Assembly (NCBI GenBank): GCA_028287235.1
Contig: JAQBQB010000026.1
Span: 310,001 to 374,000, forward strand
Reading direction: 5' to 3'
DNA length: 64,000 nucleotides
DNA from: Gemmatimonadota bacterium
GTDB lineage: Bacteria > Gemmatimonadota > Gemmatimonadetes > Gemmatimonadales > Gemmatimonadaceae
Shown: piece after piece, positions 8,620 to 17,027 of the stretch
How positions within the stretch are numbered: the stretch's first letter is position 1
How the letters are laid out: each line of letters begins with the position of its first letter
Translations under genes and position numbers: made by a program
The notes under the pieces: generated by a model
Told to the model about the DNA's origin: nothing
The model's database searches: none
What the model saw: the letters and a program-made list of their open reading frames with translations, nothing else

Positions 8620-11600
8620 ATGTTCATCTCGGATTTTGCAATTCGGCGGCCGATCATCACCGTGGTGACGATGATCGCGCTGGTCGTGTTTGGTCTCGCG
8701 TCGCTCGCGCGGCTCGATACCGACGAATTCCCGGCCATCGATGCGCCGATCGTGTTCGTGGCGATCGCGTATCCCGGTGCTGCTCCCGACGTCGTCGAGC
8801 GCGAGGTCGTGACGCGCATCGAAGACAAGATCTCCGGCATCAGCGGCGTGGATAAGATCAACTCCACGTCGACCGACGGCTTCGCGCAGATCGTCGTGCA
8901 ATTCGTGTTCTCCAAACCGGTGGAGCAGGCGACGCAGGACATTCGCGACGCGATCTCCGGCGTTCGCTCGCAGCTACCCACCGAGATCATCGAGCCGATC
9001 ATCCAACGGTTCGACCCCAACCAGCTTCCGATCGTCTCACTCGCGGTGACGTCGACGGTGCTGACGACGCCACAGCTCACCGCGCTCGCCGACCAGACGA
9101 TCGCCGGCGACCTGCGCGCAACGGCCGGCGTGGCGCAGGTGAACGTCGTGGGCGGCGACAGCGCGCAGCTGAATGTAAACGTTCGGCCTGCCGACCTCGC
9201 GTCGGTGGGTGTGGGCATCGATCAGGTCGTCAACGCGCTGCGCTCGCAGAATCTCGCGGCGCCGGTCGGCAACGTGACGAGCACCCTCGAGCAGCGCTCG
9301 ATTCGGCTCGAGGGCCGGTTCGAGCGGCCCGAGGATTTCGCCGCGCTCGTCGTGGCGCAGCGCAACGGCGCGCTCATCACGCTGAGCCAGGTCGCCGACG
9401 TCGAGGCGGGTGCGGCGGAGCCCAAGTCCGCCGCGCTGTTCAACGGCGTGCCGGCCATCGGTCTCGACATCGTCAAGTCGCGCGAGTACAGCACCACCGC
9501 GGTTGCCGACGGCGTGAAGAAGCGGATCGCCGCGCTCCAGACGACGCTGCCCAAAGGCACGCGCATCGAGATCGTCCGCGACGCCGGCGCGCGCGTGCGC
9601 AATTCGGTGCGCAACGTGGAGGAGGCGCTCGTCGAGGGCGCGGTGCTCACCGTGCTCGTTGTGTTCCTGTTCCTCAACTCCTGGCGCTCGACGGTCATCA
9701 CCGGGTTGGCGCTGCCGGTGTCGGTGCTCGCGTCGTTCGTGCCGCTGGCGATGTTCGGCTTCACGCTGAACACCATGTCGCTGCTCGGCCTATCACTGGC
9801 CATCGGCATACTCATCGACGACGCCATCGTAGTGCGCGAGAACATCGTGCGACACGTGGAGATGGGCTCCGACCACATGAAGGCCGCACACGAAGGGACC
9901 GACGAGATCGGGCTCGCGGTGACGGCGACGACCTTCTCCATCGTCGCCGTGTTCGCGCCCGTGGGCTTCATGCCCGGCATCGCCGGGCAGTGGTTCAAGC
10001 CTTTCGCGCTCACGATCGCGGCGGCGGTGCTCGTGTCGCTGTTCGTGTCGTTTTCGCTCGATCCCATGCTGTCGGCCTACTGGGCCGATCCGCAGCTCGA
10101 GGCGCACGAGCGGCGCAACGGGCTCGCGCGGGCGCTCGAGCGGTTCAACCTCTGGTTCGATCGCCAGGCCGATCGGTACAAGACCTTGATCGCCTGGGCG
10201 CTCGACCATCGCTGGACGATGGTGGCGCTGGCCGTGCTGTCCTTCGTCGCGGCGATCTTTCTCCAGGCGACCATCGGCGGTTTCGGCTTCGTGCCGGTGA
10301 GCGACAACTCCGAGCTGAACATCGCCATCGAGACGCCGCCCGGCTCGAGCCTCGAGTACACGACCGTCAAGTCGCAGGAGATCGCGTCGATCATTCGCAA
10401 GCGGCCCGAAGTCCAGTATACCTACATCACGGTCGGGAGCGGCACCGGCTCCGGCGAAGTGGACAACGCCAGCATCTACGTGCGGCTCCGGCCGAAAAAG
10501 GAGCGCTCGCTGAGCCAGGACGCGCTCGGCCAGATCATCCGGCAGGAGATGCGCCTCGTGGCCGGGGCCACGGCGTACACGTTCGCCTCCGGATTCGGCG
10601 GCGCGCAGAAGCAGCTGCAGCTCCAGCTGCAGGGACCCGATCAGAGTACTCTAAACCAGTTCGCCGACAGCATCGAGAAGATCGTGGCCCGCACGCCGGG
10701 TGCGGTCGATGTGGGACTCTCGACGCGCGGCCTGAAGCCGGAGTTCAACGTCCGCGTAAATCGCGGGCTCGCCGGCGTGCTCGGTGTGAGCCTGAGCCAG
10801 CTCGCGGCATCGCTGCGCTTCGCCTTTGCCGGCGCCGACGCGGGCACGTGGATCGATCCGTCGGGCATCTCGCGCTACGTCCACGTGCGCCTCGTGCCGT
10901 CGGCGCGCGAGAACGCGGCGGATCTCGGCCAGTTGCCCGTGGTCGTATCTCCCCCCTCAGCCACGCCCGCGGCGGCCGGAACCAACGTCGTGCCGAGTGG
11001 CGCGCCCACATTCGTGCCGCTCAGCCAGATCGCCGAGATCACGTCGAGCTCGGGCCCGTCGCAGATCGCGCACTACCAGCGCGAGCGCGTCGTCGTCATC
11101 GGCGCGAACATCGAAGGCGCGTCGCTCGGCAAGGTGTCGCAATCGGTGATGGGCGAGGTCAACAAGATCCAGCTGCCGCAGGGCTACCACATCTCGCAGG
11201 GCGGCGAAGCGCAGAGCCAGAACGAGGTGTTCGGCAGCATCTTCACCGCGCTCGGCGTGGCGGTGATGCTGATGTATCTCATTCTCGTCGTGCAGTTCGG
11301 GTCGTTCCTCGATCCGTTGGCGATTCTGCTCTCGCTGCCGCTCTCGCTGATCGGCGTGGTGCTCGCGCTGCTGATCACGCACGACACGCTCAACCTCATG
11401 AGCCTGATCGGCGTGATCCTGCTCATGGGCATCGTGGCCAAGAACGCGATCCTGCTGATCGACTTCGCGAAGTGGGCGCACAAGGATCGCGGAGTGCCAT
11501 TGCGCGAGGCGCTGATCGAAGCCGGCCGCATTCGTCTCCGCCCCATTCTCATGACGACGCTCGCGCTGATCGCCGGCATGGTGCCCGTCGCGCTCGGACT

Positions 11601-11796
11601 CGGCGAGGGCGCCGACTTCCGTGCGCCGCTCGGCCGCGCCGTGATCGGCGGCGTGATCACGTCGACGGTGCTGACGTTGATCGTCATCCCCACGGTATAT
11701 GAGATCCTGGATGAATGGCGCGAGAAGCTGTTCGCGCGATTCAGAGGCAGGCAGGTGGCGCACGTACCGGCGCCGGTGGCCGAGCCGGGGGATTAG
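8620..11796 (+). CDS. RND efflux permease, HAE1 family
   Basis: 1058 residues, the usual length. RBS AGAGGAAG precedes the ATG. The layout is the standard duplicated RND fold: TM1 (RRPIITVVTMIALVVFG), a first periplasmic porter domain, and TM2-6 with the proton-relay pair D400-D401 in GILIDDAIVVREN. Then follow the F-rich FVSFSLDPMLSAYW, TM7, a second porter domain and TM8-12 (MYLILVVQFGSFLDPLAILLSL). It exports hydrophobic compounds with a membrane-fusion protein and TolC, but neither is encoded beside it; the complete operon at 15.4-21.5 kb could supply them. It is a close paralogue of the permease at 18176. Confidence 0.95.
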   Translation: MFISDFAIRRPIITVVTMIALVVFGLASLARLDTDEFPAIDAPIVFVAIAYPGAAPDVVEREVVTRIEDKISGISGVDKINSTSTDGFAQIVVQFVFSKPVEQATQDIRDAISGVRSQLPTEIIEPIIQRFDPNQLPIVSLAVTSTVLTTPQLTALADQTIAGDLRATAGVAQVNVVGGDSAQLNVNVRPADLASVGVGIDQVVNALRSQNLAAPVGNVTSTLEQRSIRLEGRFERPEDFAALVVAQRNGALITLSQVADVEAGAAEPKSAALFNGVPAIGLDIVKSREYSTTAVADGVKKRIAALQTTLPKGTRIEIVRDAGARVRNSVRNVEEALVEGAVLTVLVVFLFLNSWRSTVITGLALPVSVLASFVPLAMFGFTLNTMSLLGLSLAIGILIDDAIVVRENIVRHVEMGSDHMKAAHEGTDEIGLAVTATTFSIVAVFAPVGFMPGIAGQWFKPFALTIAAAVLVSLFVSFSLDPMLSAYWADPQLEAHERRNGLARALERFNLWFDRQADRYKTLIAWALDHRWTMVALAVLSFVAAIFLQATIGGFGFVPVSDNSELNIAIETPPGSSLEYTTVKSQEIASIIRKRPEVQYTYITVGSGTGSGEVDNASIYVRLRPKKERSLSQDALGQIIRQEMRLVAGATAYTFASGFGGAQKQLQLQLQGPDQSTLNQFADSIEKIVARTPGAVDVGLSTRGLKPEFNVRVNRGLAGVLGVSLSQLAASLRFAFAGADAGTWIDPSGISRYVHVRLVPSARENAADLGQLPVVVSPPSATPAAAGTNVVPSGAPTFVPLSQIAEITSSSGPSQIAHYQRERVVVIGANIEGASLGKVSQSVMGEVNKIQLPQGYHISQGGEAQSQNEVFGSIFTALGVAVMLMYLILVVQFGSFLDPLAILLSLPLSLIGVVLALLITHDTLNLMSLIGVILLMGIVAKNAILLIDFAKWAHKDRGVPLREALIEAGRIRLRPILMTTLALIAGMVPVALGLGEGADFRAPLGRAVIGGVITSTVLTLIVIPTVYEILDEWREKLFARFRGRQVAHVPAPVAEPGD

Positions 11797-11816
11797 CCGT
11801 CGTCGATCGGAATGTC

Positions 11817-11833
11817 GGTCGGCGTAGCCGACC
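11817..11833 (+). other. 7-bp stem with 3-nt loop after RND gene
   Basis: ggtcggc (11817-11823) pairs with gccgacc (11827-11833). A second small hairpin, cccgga/tccggg, lies at 11881-11895. Neither has a T-tract. Confidence 0.4.
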
Positions 11834-11920
11834 CAGCAGCAGGGGCTCGTATGAGAATTGCCATCGCAGAGGTGGCTAACCCCGGAACGTCCGGGAGTAT
11901 CAACCTGCTCGGAGGATCGT

Positions 11921-12541
11921 ATGTCGACTCGCTTGACCCGCGGGATTGCAGTGCTCGGCGCGTCCGCGCTATGGGCGGCATGTGCGAAAGGCAACAAGAC
12001 GGCTGACTCGACCGCGGCCGCTGATTCCACGGCGAAGGCGATGGCGGCTTCCCCGGCGCCCGCCCCCGCTCCGGCCCCGGCTACCTTGAGCGACGCGAAC
12101 ATCTTCGCGCTGCTCGACGAAGCGAACGCGGCCGACAGCAGCAGCGGAAACATGGCATCGACGAAGGGCACGGCGGCCGACGTGAAGGCGTTCGGGCGCG
12201 AAATGATGAAGGACCATCACAAGCTGCGCGCCGACGGCCAGGCCCTGGCGAAGAAGCTCAACGTGACGCCGACTCCGCCTGCCGGAGATTCGCTTCCGGC
12301 CATGGCGCAGCGCATGACTGACAAGCTGACCTCCACGCCCAAGGGTGCGGACTGGGACAAGGCGTACATCGACGGAGAAGTCGGCGCGCATCAGTACGTT
12401 CAGTCGCTGCTGGTCACCGCGCTCGGCGCCGCGCAGGATACGTCGCTCAAGGCGGCCATCACCAAGGCGCAGCCGATCGTCGACTCGCACCTGAAGAAGG
12501 CGCAGGCCATTCAGACGAAGTTGAACGCAGCCAAGCCGTAG
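11921..12541 (+). CDS. DUF4142 lipoprotein
   Basis: 206 residues. The start at 11921 is chosen because GGAGG lies at 11911-11915 and the translation then begins with a clean signal peptide (STRLTRGIAVLGASALWAAC) ending in a lipobox. An Ala/Pro spacer (about 35-55) leads to a helical DUF4142 domain: SDANIFALLDEANAADSSSG, VKAFGREMMKDHHKL, YIDGEVGAHQYV. This ferritin-like helical family has no established biochemical role. It lies between the RND gene and a second DUF4142 gene and is closed by a strong terminator. Confidence 0.88.
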   Translation: MSTRLTRGIAVLGASALWAACAKGNKTADSTAAADSTAKAMAASPAPAPAPAPATLSDANIFALLDEANAADSSSGNMASTKGTAADVKAFGREMMKDHHKLRADGQALAKKLNVTPTPPAGDSLPAMAQRMTDKLTSTPKGADWDKAYIDGEVGAHQYVQSLLVTALGAAQDTSLKAAITKAQPIVDSHLKKAQAIQTKLNAAKP

Positions 12542-12585
12542 CGCTGCGGTTCAGCACGCCGCGGAAACGGTTCGGCGCGCCTCTT

Positions 12586-12625
12586 GAAAGATGTCCGGGT
12601 GAACGCCCGGGCATCTTTTCATTTG
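12586..12625 (+). terminator. intrinsic terminator between two DUF4142 genes
   Basis: A 14-bp stem with two G-U pairs, gaaagatgtccggg (12586-12599) with cccgggcatctttt (12606-12619), loop tgaacg, then cattt. The strong stem separates the two related genes into different transcripts. Confidence 0.88.
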
Positions 12626-12634
12626 GGAGCGGTA

Positions 12635-13366
12635 ATGCGCAGCAAATCGAGCACGAAAATCATTCTCGCGGCGATGGCCGCGGCCAGTCTTTCTCTCGCG
12701 GCGTGCCAGGCTGACGAGTCCAACGAACAGCCGGCGGGCGCGACCGCTACTGCCGCCGTTGCCTCGACCGATACGTCGCACGCACGCGTCGATTCGGCGG
12801 CCGGCGACGTGGCACACGACTCGGTGGGTGTGCCCGCGGTATCGGGAAAGTGGATCACCGACGCGAACGTCCTTTCGCTCTTGAGCGTCATGAGCTCGCG
12901 GCAGATCGCCGCCGCCGACGTGGAGCTGTCGGCGTGGCACTCGGACACCGTGCGGGCGTTCGCCGCATCCGTGGCGCGGGAGCACGCCGAGATGCAACAC
13001 TCGGTCGATTCACTGTCGGGGCGAATTCATGTCGCGCCGATCGCGCCCGCGCTGGCCCAGCCGATCACCGACACGATGCAGGCGCAGGTCGACTCGATGA
13101 AGCAGTTCCGCGGCGGCGCGCTCGATCGCGCGTTCGTGCGCGAGCAGGTGGCGAGCCAGGGACTGATGGCGCGGTACGTCGAGAGCATGGCGGGCGTGGC
13201 CGAGCGGCCGGAGGTTCAGGCGCTGCTGGCGTCGGCCGCGACGCGTGTCGGAACGCAACTCGCTCGTGCGCGGGCGCTGCAGGCGTCATTCGCCGCGTCC
13301 GACTCGGCGGCGAGTGCGGCCGCCGCTGATTCCGCCGCGCGCCGGGCGGCGCGCCGCAAGCACTAA
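12635..13366 (+). CDS. DUF4142-like lipoprotein
   Basis: 243 residues. The ATG at 12635 follows gggagcgg; an in-frame ATG further upstream lies inside the terminator stem and is rejected. The signal peptide ends at SLAAC (lipobox). The domain repeats the pattern of the preceding gene: TDANVLSLLSVMSSRQIAAA, VRAFAASVAREHAEMQHSV, FVREQVASQGLMARYV. It is therefore a diverged tandem duplicate. The C-terminal tail is Ala/Ser/Arg-rich low complexity. Envelope-located, function unknown. Confidence 0.85.
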   Translation: MRSKSSTKIILAAMAAASLSLAACQADESNEQPAGATATAAVASTDTSHARVDSAAGDVAHDSVGVPAVSGKWITDANVLSLLSVMSSRQIAAADVELSAWHSDTVRAFAASVAREHAEMQHSVDSLSGRIHVAPIAPALAQPITDTMQAQVDSMKQFRGGALDRAFVREQVASQGLMARYVESMAGVAERPEVQALLASAATRVGTQLARARALQASFAASDSAASAAAADSAARRAARRKH

Positions 13367-13378
13367 CTCAACGGGTCG

Positions 13379-13822
13379 ATGAGCGCACAGGCGTACCAAG
13401 CACACCCAGCGCGGGAAGAGACGAGCAACGTGGTGATCGTGGACGGCTCGAACGTGGCGCACTCCACCGAGGGTGAGCCACCGCAGGTGGCGAATTTGCT
13501 CATTGTGCGGAACAAGCTGGTCGAGGAGGGGCTGGAGCCGATCATCGTGGCCGACGCGGCGCTGCGCCATCAGATCGACGACAGCGCGAAGTACGAAAAG
13601 CTGATCGACGACGGTCTGGTGCGGCAGGCGCCCGCCGGAACCGACGCCGACTATTTCATTCTCTCGTTCGCGCGCGAGCTGAAGGCGAGCATCGTGTCGA
13701 ACGATCGCTTCCGCGATCGCATCAAACAGTTTCCCGAGGCGAAGGATCGTGTGATCCGCTACATGATCCTGAACGACGAGGTCGTGCTCGAGCGTCGCAC
13801 GCACCGCCGCCACGGCGAATGA
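13379..13822 (+). CDS. NYN/Zc3h12a-like ribonuclease domain protein
   Basis: 147 residues. VVIVDGSNVAHSTEGEPPQ (about 18-36) carries the first catalytic Asp and the Asn typical of Zc3h12a-like NYN RNases of the PIN-like superfamily. Further acidic motifs appear as PIIVADAALRHQID, GTDADYFILSFAREL and IVSNDRFRDRIKQFP, giving the usual constellation of four acidic metal ligands. It probably cleaves RNA in the cytoplasm. The stop codon overlaps the start of the HAD gene (ATGA), so the two proteins are made together. Confidence 0.87.
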   Translation: MSAQAYQAHPAREETSNVVIVDGSNVAHSTEGEPPQVANLLIVRNKLVEEGLEPIIVADAALRHQIDDSAKYEKLIDDGLVRQAPAGTDADYFILSFARELKASIVSNDRFRDRIKQFPEAKDRVIRYMILNDEVVLERRTHRRHGE

Positions 13823-14499
13823 CCCCGCGGCGTGGCGCCCTGCTCGACGTCGACGGAACGTTGATCGACAGCAACGACGCGCACGCCGAGGCGTGGGCCG
13901 ACGTGTTGCGCGAGTTCGGCTACGAGGTGCCCGTCGATCAGCTGCGTCCGATGATCGGCATGGGCGGCGACAAGCTGCTGCCGAAGGTGACGGGCCTCGA
14001 GCACGAGAGCGATCTCGCGAAGCGCATCGAGGAGAGGCGCGCGGAGATTTTCACGATGCGCTACCTGCCGACGCTGCACGCCTTCCCCTGTGCGCACGAG
14101 CTGCTCGCGCGCTTCAAGGAGAGCGGTCTCGAGCTCGTGATCGCGACGTCGTCGGACGCCGAGCAGCTGAATGCGATGCTCGAGCAGACGGGCCTCGACG
14201 AGCTCGTGGAGCGAAAGACATCGTCGTCGGATGCCGACCGCTCGAAGCCCGATCCCGACATCATCGAGGCCGCGCTGAAGAAAGGCAGGCTCGCGCCGAA
14301 CGAAGCGCTGATGCTCGGCGATACGCCGTACGACATCGACGCGGCGAGCGCCGCGGGCGTCGGGACGGTTGCGCTTCGGTCGGGCGGGTGGCCCGACCGG
14401 GCGTTGCGCGGTGCGGTGGCGATCTACGACGACGCTGAGGAGCTGTTTCGGAAGTTCGATGAGTCTCCGTTCGCCACCAGGACTCCAGAGACGCTATAA
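13819..14499 (+). CDS. HAD-superfamily hydrolase, beta-phosphoglucomutase-like
   Basis: 226 residues. Motif I is LLDVDGTLIDSN, giving nucleophile Asp and acid/base Asp; motif II is IATSSDA; motif III Lys is in DRSKPDPDII; motif IV is MLGDTPYDIDAA. An alpha-helical cap lies between motifs I and II. It acts on a small phosphorylated metabolite such as a sugar phosphate; the substrate cannot be read from sequence. It is translationally coupled to the upstream NYN RNase by a 4-nt overlap. Confidence 0.92.
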   Translation: MTPRRGALLDVDGTLIDSNDAHAEAWADVLREFGYEVPVDQLRPMIGMGGDKLLPKVTGLEHESDLAKRIEERRAEIFTMRYLPTLHAFPCAHELLARFKESGLELVIATSSDAEQLNAMLEQTGLDELVERKTSSSDADRSKPDPDIIEAALKKGRLAPNEALMLGDTPYDIDAASAAGVGTVALRSGGWPDRALRGAVAIYDDAEELFRKFDESPFATRTPETL

Positions 14500-14519
14500 T
14501 GTCTCGATAAGCCGATGAT

Positions 14520-14541
14520 AATGGCGTAAAAATGCGCCATT
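14520..14541. repeat. 7-bp inverted repeat aatggcg/cgccatt
   Basis: Arms at 14520-14526 and 14535-14541 flank an A-rich 8-nt spacer in the gap between the HAD and TetR genes. It could terminate the HAD transcript weakly or bind a regulator. Confidence 0.4.
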
Positions 14542-14669
14542 GATTCATTGGCGACGTGGTATTCCTTCCAGTTGGATGGGTTAAAATTCCCGCGTCTGGG
14601 TTTCGGCGTCCCTGTCTTTTTCGGCCCTCCTCATTCGACGATACACAGAACCGCCGACGCCAGAAACAT

Positions 14670-14698
14670 TTGACGCAAGTAAGTAACCACTTGCATTA
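14670..14698 (+). promoter_or_regulatory. probable TetR promoter overlapped by a palindromic operator
   Basis: TTGACG at 14670-14675 and GCATTA at 14693-14698 are 17 nt apart, a plausible sigma-70-type promoter for the TetR gene. Between and over them, gcaagt (14675-14680) and acttgc (14689-14694) form a 6-bp inverted repeat enclosing a direct aagtaa repeat. A repressor bound here would block the promoter, consistent with autorepression. Confidence 0.5.
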
Positions 14699-14728
14699 CG
14701 AAACGGACGCGAGTAGTCTTCGCGCCCT

Positions 14729-15343
14729 ATGGACAACCGTGATCGAATCCTCGGCGCCGCCAAGAAGATCTACGCCCAATACGGCTTCCGCGGCGCCACC
14801 ACGCGCCTCATCGCCATCGAGGCCGGCGTCAACGAAGTCACTCTCTTCCGCACCTTCGGCTCCAAGGCCGCGCTCTTCGAAGCGCTCATGCTGGCCCACG
14901 TCGCCCAATCGCCCATTCCGCACCTTCCCGACAATCCCCTCGATCCCGAGCGGGAGATGACCGACTGGTGCGCGTCCGTGTTACGCCACATGCGCGAGAA
15001 CAACGCGCTCATTCGCACGTCCTTCGGCGAGATGGAAGAACGACCGGAGGCGGCGGTCTCGATGTGCGAGGGACCGAATTGCGCCGCGATGATCCTCACC
15101 GACTACGTGCTGCGGCTCCAGTCCATGGGCATCGCCGCCGCGGACGGGGACATCCCGACGTCGGTCGCGATGTTGATGAGCACCATGTTCGGCGACGCCA
15201 TCTCCCGCGGCGTGATGCCGAACGGATTTCCCGAACCTGAATCAGAAGCCCCCGCGAAATACGTACGTGTGTTCATGCGGGCCCTCGGCGTGACGGCCGC
15301 ACGCCACCGCACGCCTGTGGTGCGCTCCGCCGCCGGAGACTGA
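14729..15343 (+). CDS. TetR-family repressor of efflux operon
   Basis: 204 residues. The N-terminal HTH is canonical: RILGAAKKIYAQYGFRGATT, then IAIEAGVNEVTLFRTFGSKA (about 25-50). The C-terminal ligand domain has a cysteine pair (MCEGPNCAA) near 112-117. It is the first gene of an operon with TolC, adaptor and RND permease; the next ORF begins 14 nt after its stop. It most likely derepresses the pump in response to a toxic compound. Confidence 0.93.
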   Translation: MDNRDRILGAAKKIYAQYGFRGATTRLIAIEAGVNEVTLFRTFGSKAALFEALMLAHVAQSPIPHLPDNPLDPEREMTDWCASVLRHMRENNALIRTSFGEMEERPEAAVSMCEGPNCAAMILTDYVLRLQSMGIAAADGDIPTSVAMLMSTMFGDAISRGVMPNGFPEPESEAPAKYVRVFMRALGVTAARHRTPVVRSAAGD

Positions 15344-15356
15344 TCGCCGCCATGCC

Positions 15357-17027
15357 ATGCCTCCCACCCCCGTCCCAATCATGATACCCGTTCCGATCCG
15401 TGCCGCGACGCTGCTGGCGCTGACGCTCGCCGCGCTCTGCGCCGGCCGCGCCGGCGGGCAACAGCCCGTGCGTACCGCGGCGACCGCGGGCGCCGCCGTC
15501 AGCCTGTCACTCGACGACGCGCTCCGCATTGCGCAGTCGCAGAGCCCTACCGTCGACGTCGCGCGCGCCGGCGTGACCCGCGCCACCGGCCAGCGCTACC
15601 AGGCGCGCAGCCAGTACCTCCCGCAGCTCAACGGCACCGCGGGCTATACGAAAACGCTCAAGTCGCAGTTCTCGAACCTTGCCGCGTCGCCGGCCAAGGA
15701 CACGAGCACCGTCGTGGTGCCCGCCACACCGACGCTGTGCGCACCGTTCGTGGCGGCCAACGCCACGCCCGAACAGCGCGCGGCGGCGCTCGCCCAGGCT
15801 GCGACCTGCCCCACCGCGACGGCCGCCGGCGGCTTCGACCTGAGCAAGACGAGCTTCGGCGCCACGAACCAGTACGCACTGGGGCTCAACTTTTCGCAGA
15901 ACGTGTTCGCCGGCGGCCGCATCACCGCGCAAAACCAAGCGGCCGACGCGCAGCTTCGTTCGGCGAACATCGAAGTGTCGGCACAGCGCGCACAGGTGTC
16001 GCTCGACGTGACGCAGGCATACTACGACGCCGTGCTCGCCGACCAGCTCGTGACGATCGCCGATTCGTCGGTGGCCGAAACGGAAGCCGTGCTCACGCAG
16101 ACGAAGTTGTCGAAGCAGGTCGGCAACTCGTCAGAGTACGATCTGCTGCGCGCGCAGGTGACGCACGACAACCAGCTCCCCGTGCTGATCCAGGCGCGGG
16201 CGAACCGGCAGGTGGCGTACCTGCGACTCAAGCAGTTGCTCAACATGCCGCTCGACAACCCGGTGCAGCTCACGACACGCATCGAGGAGCCGGGCGGGCC
16301 CGCGCTGCCGGCGCTCGTCGCGACCGCGGCGCCCGACACCTCCACCGCGGTTCGCGCGCCGGTTCGGCAGCTCGACGAGGCGGTTCGCGTACAGGAGGCG
16401 CAGGTCAAGATCGCGCGCGCCGAGCGCATTCCGTCGTTCGCGATCGTGTCCAACTACCAGCGGTTGTACTTCCCGGCCCAGCTGTTCCCCAACCTCAACA
16501 ACGGCGTGAACAACTGGACGGTGGGTCTGTCGACGAGCTTTCCGTTGCTCGACGGTGGCCGCATCAAGGGCGACCAGCTCATTGCGCAGTCGGGACTGGA
16601 GCAGGCGCGTGCGCAGCGCGAGCAGACGCGCCAGTTCGCGGCGCTCGATACGCGCGTGGCGCTGAACTCGCTCGACGAGGCGCAAGCGTCGTGGGACGCG
16701 AGCCGCGGCACGGCCGACCAGGCGCAGCGCGCCTACGCGATCGACCAGGTGCGGTATCGCGAAGGAATCTCGACGCAAACCGATCTCTCGCAGTCGCGGC
16801 TCTTGCTCGAGCAGGCGCTGGCGAACCGCGCGCAGGCGGCGCGGAATCTCGCCGTGGCGCGCGTGCGCCTCGCGCTCCTGCGCGACCTGCCGCTTCAGTC
16901 GACCGGCGCCAGCACGTCGGCGCAGCAGCAACAGCAGCAGCAACAACAACAGCAATCGACGCAACAACAGCGTTCGACCACCACCACAACCGGCGCCGCC
17001 GGTACGACAGGGAGCCCGCAGCCATGA
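15357..17027 (+). CDS. TolC-family outer-membrane efflux channel with polyglutamine tail
   Basis: 556 residues from this ATG; an ATG at 15381 is also possible, and both leave a signal peptide ending near AGGQQ. The body shows two TolC repeats of long helices: LSLDDALRIAQSQSPTVDVA near the N-terminus and RIPSFAIVSNYQRL with the DGGRIKGDQL turn in the second half. It forms the outer-membrane duct of the pump. The last about 35 residues are low complexity: 11 consecutive Gln (CAG/CAA run from 16922), a second short Q run, a Thr run, then Gly/Ser. This tail should face the periplasm. The stop overlaps the adaptor start (ATGA). Confidence 0.93.
   Translation: MPPTPVPIMIPVPIRAATLLALTLAALCAGRAGGQQPVRTAATAGAAVSLSLDDALRIAQSQSPTVDVARAGVTRATGQRYQARSQYLPQLNGTAGYTKTLKSQFSNLAASPAKDTSTVVVPATPTLCAPFVAANATPEQRAAALAQAATCPTATAAGGFDLSKTSFGATNQYALGLNFSQNVFAGGRITAQNQAADAQLRSANIEVSAQRAQVSLDVTQAYYDAVLADQLVTIADSSVAETEAVLTQTKLSKQVGNSSEYDLLRAQVTHDNQLPVLIQARANRQVAYLRLKQLLNMPLDNPVQLTTRIEEPGGPALPALVATAAPDTSTAVRAPVRQLDEAVRVQEAQVKIARAERIPSFAIVSNYQRLYFPAQLFPNLNNGVNNWTVGLSTSFPLLDGGRIKGDQLIAQSGLEQARAQREQTRQFAALDTRVALNSLDEAQASWDASRGTADQAQRAYAIDQVRYREGISTQTDLSQSRLLLEQALANRAQAARNLAVARVRLALLRDLPLQSTGASTSAQQQQQQQQQQQSTQQQRSTTTTTGAAGTTGSPQP

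Noticed and set aside
12584-12634. Upstream ATG as start of the second DUF4142 gene
   Set aside because: It lies next to the terminator stem, lacks an RBS, and adds residues before a proper lipoprotein signal.
15737-17023. Long open frame in-frame with the RND adaptor
   Set aside because: It is the out-of-frame shadow of TolC; the translation is Arg/Ala-rich with no domain, and the adaptor has its own RBS and signal peptide.
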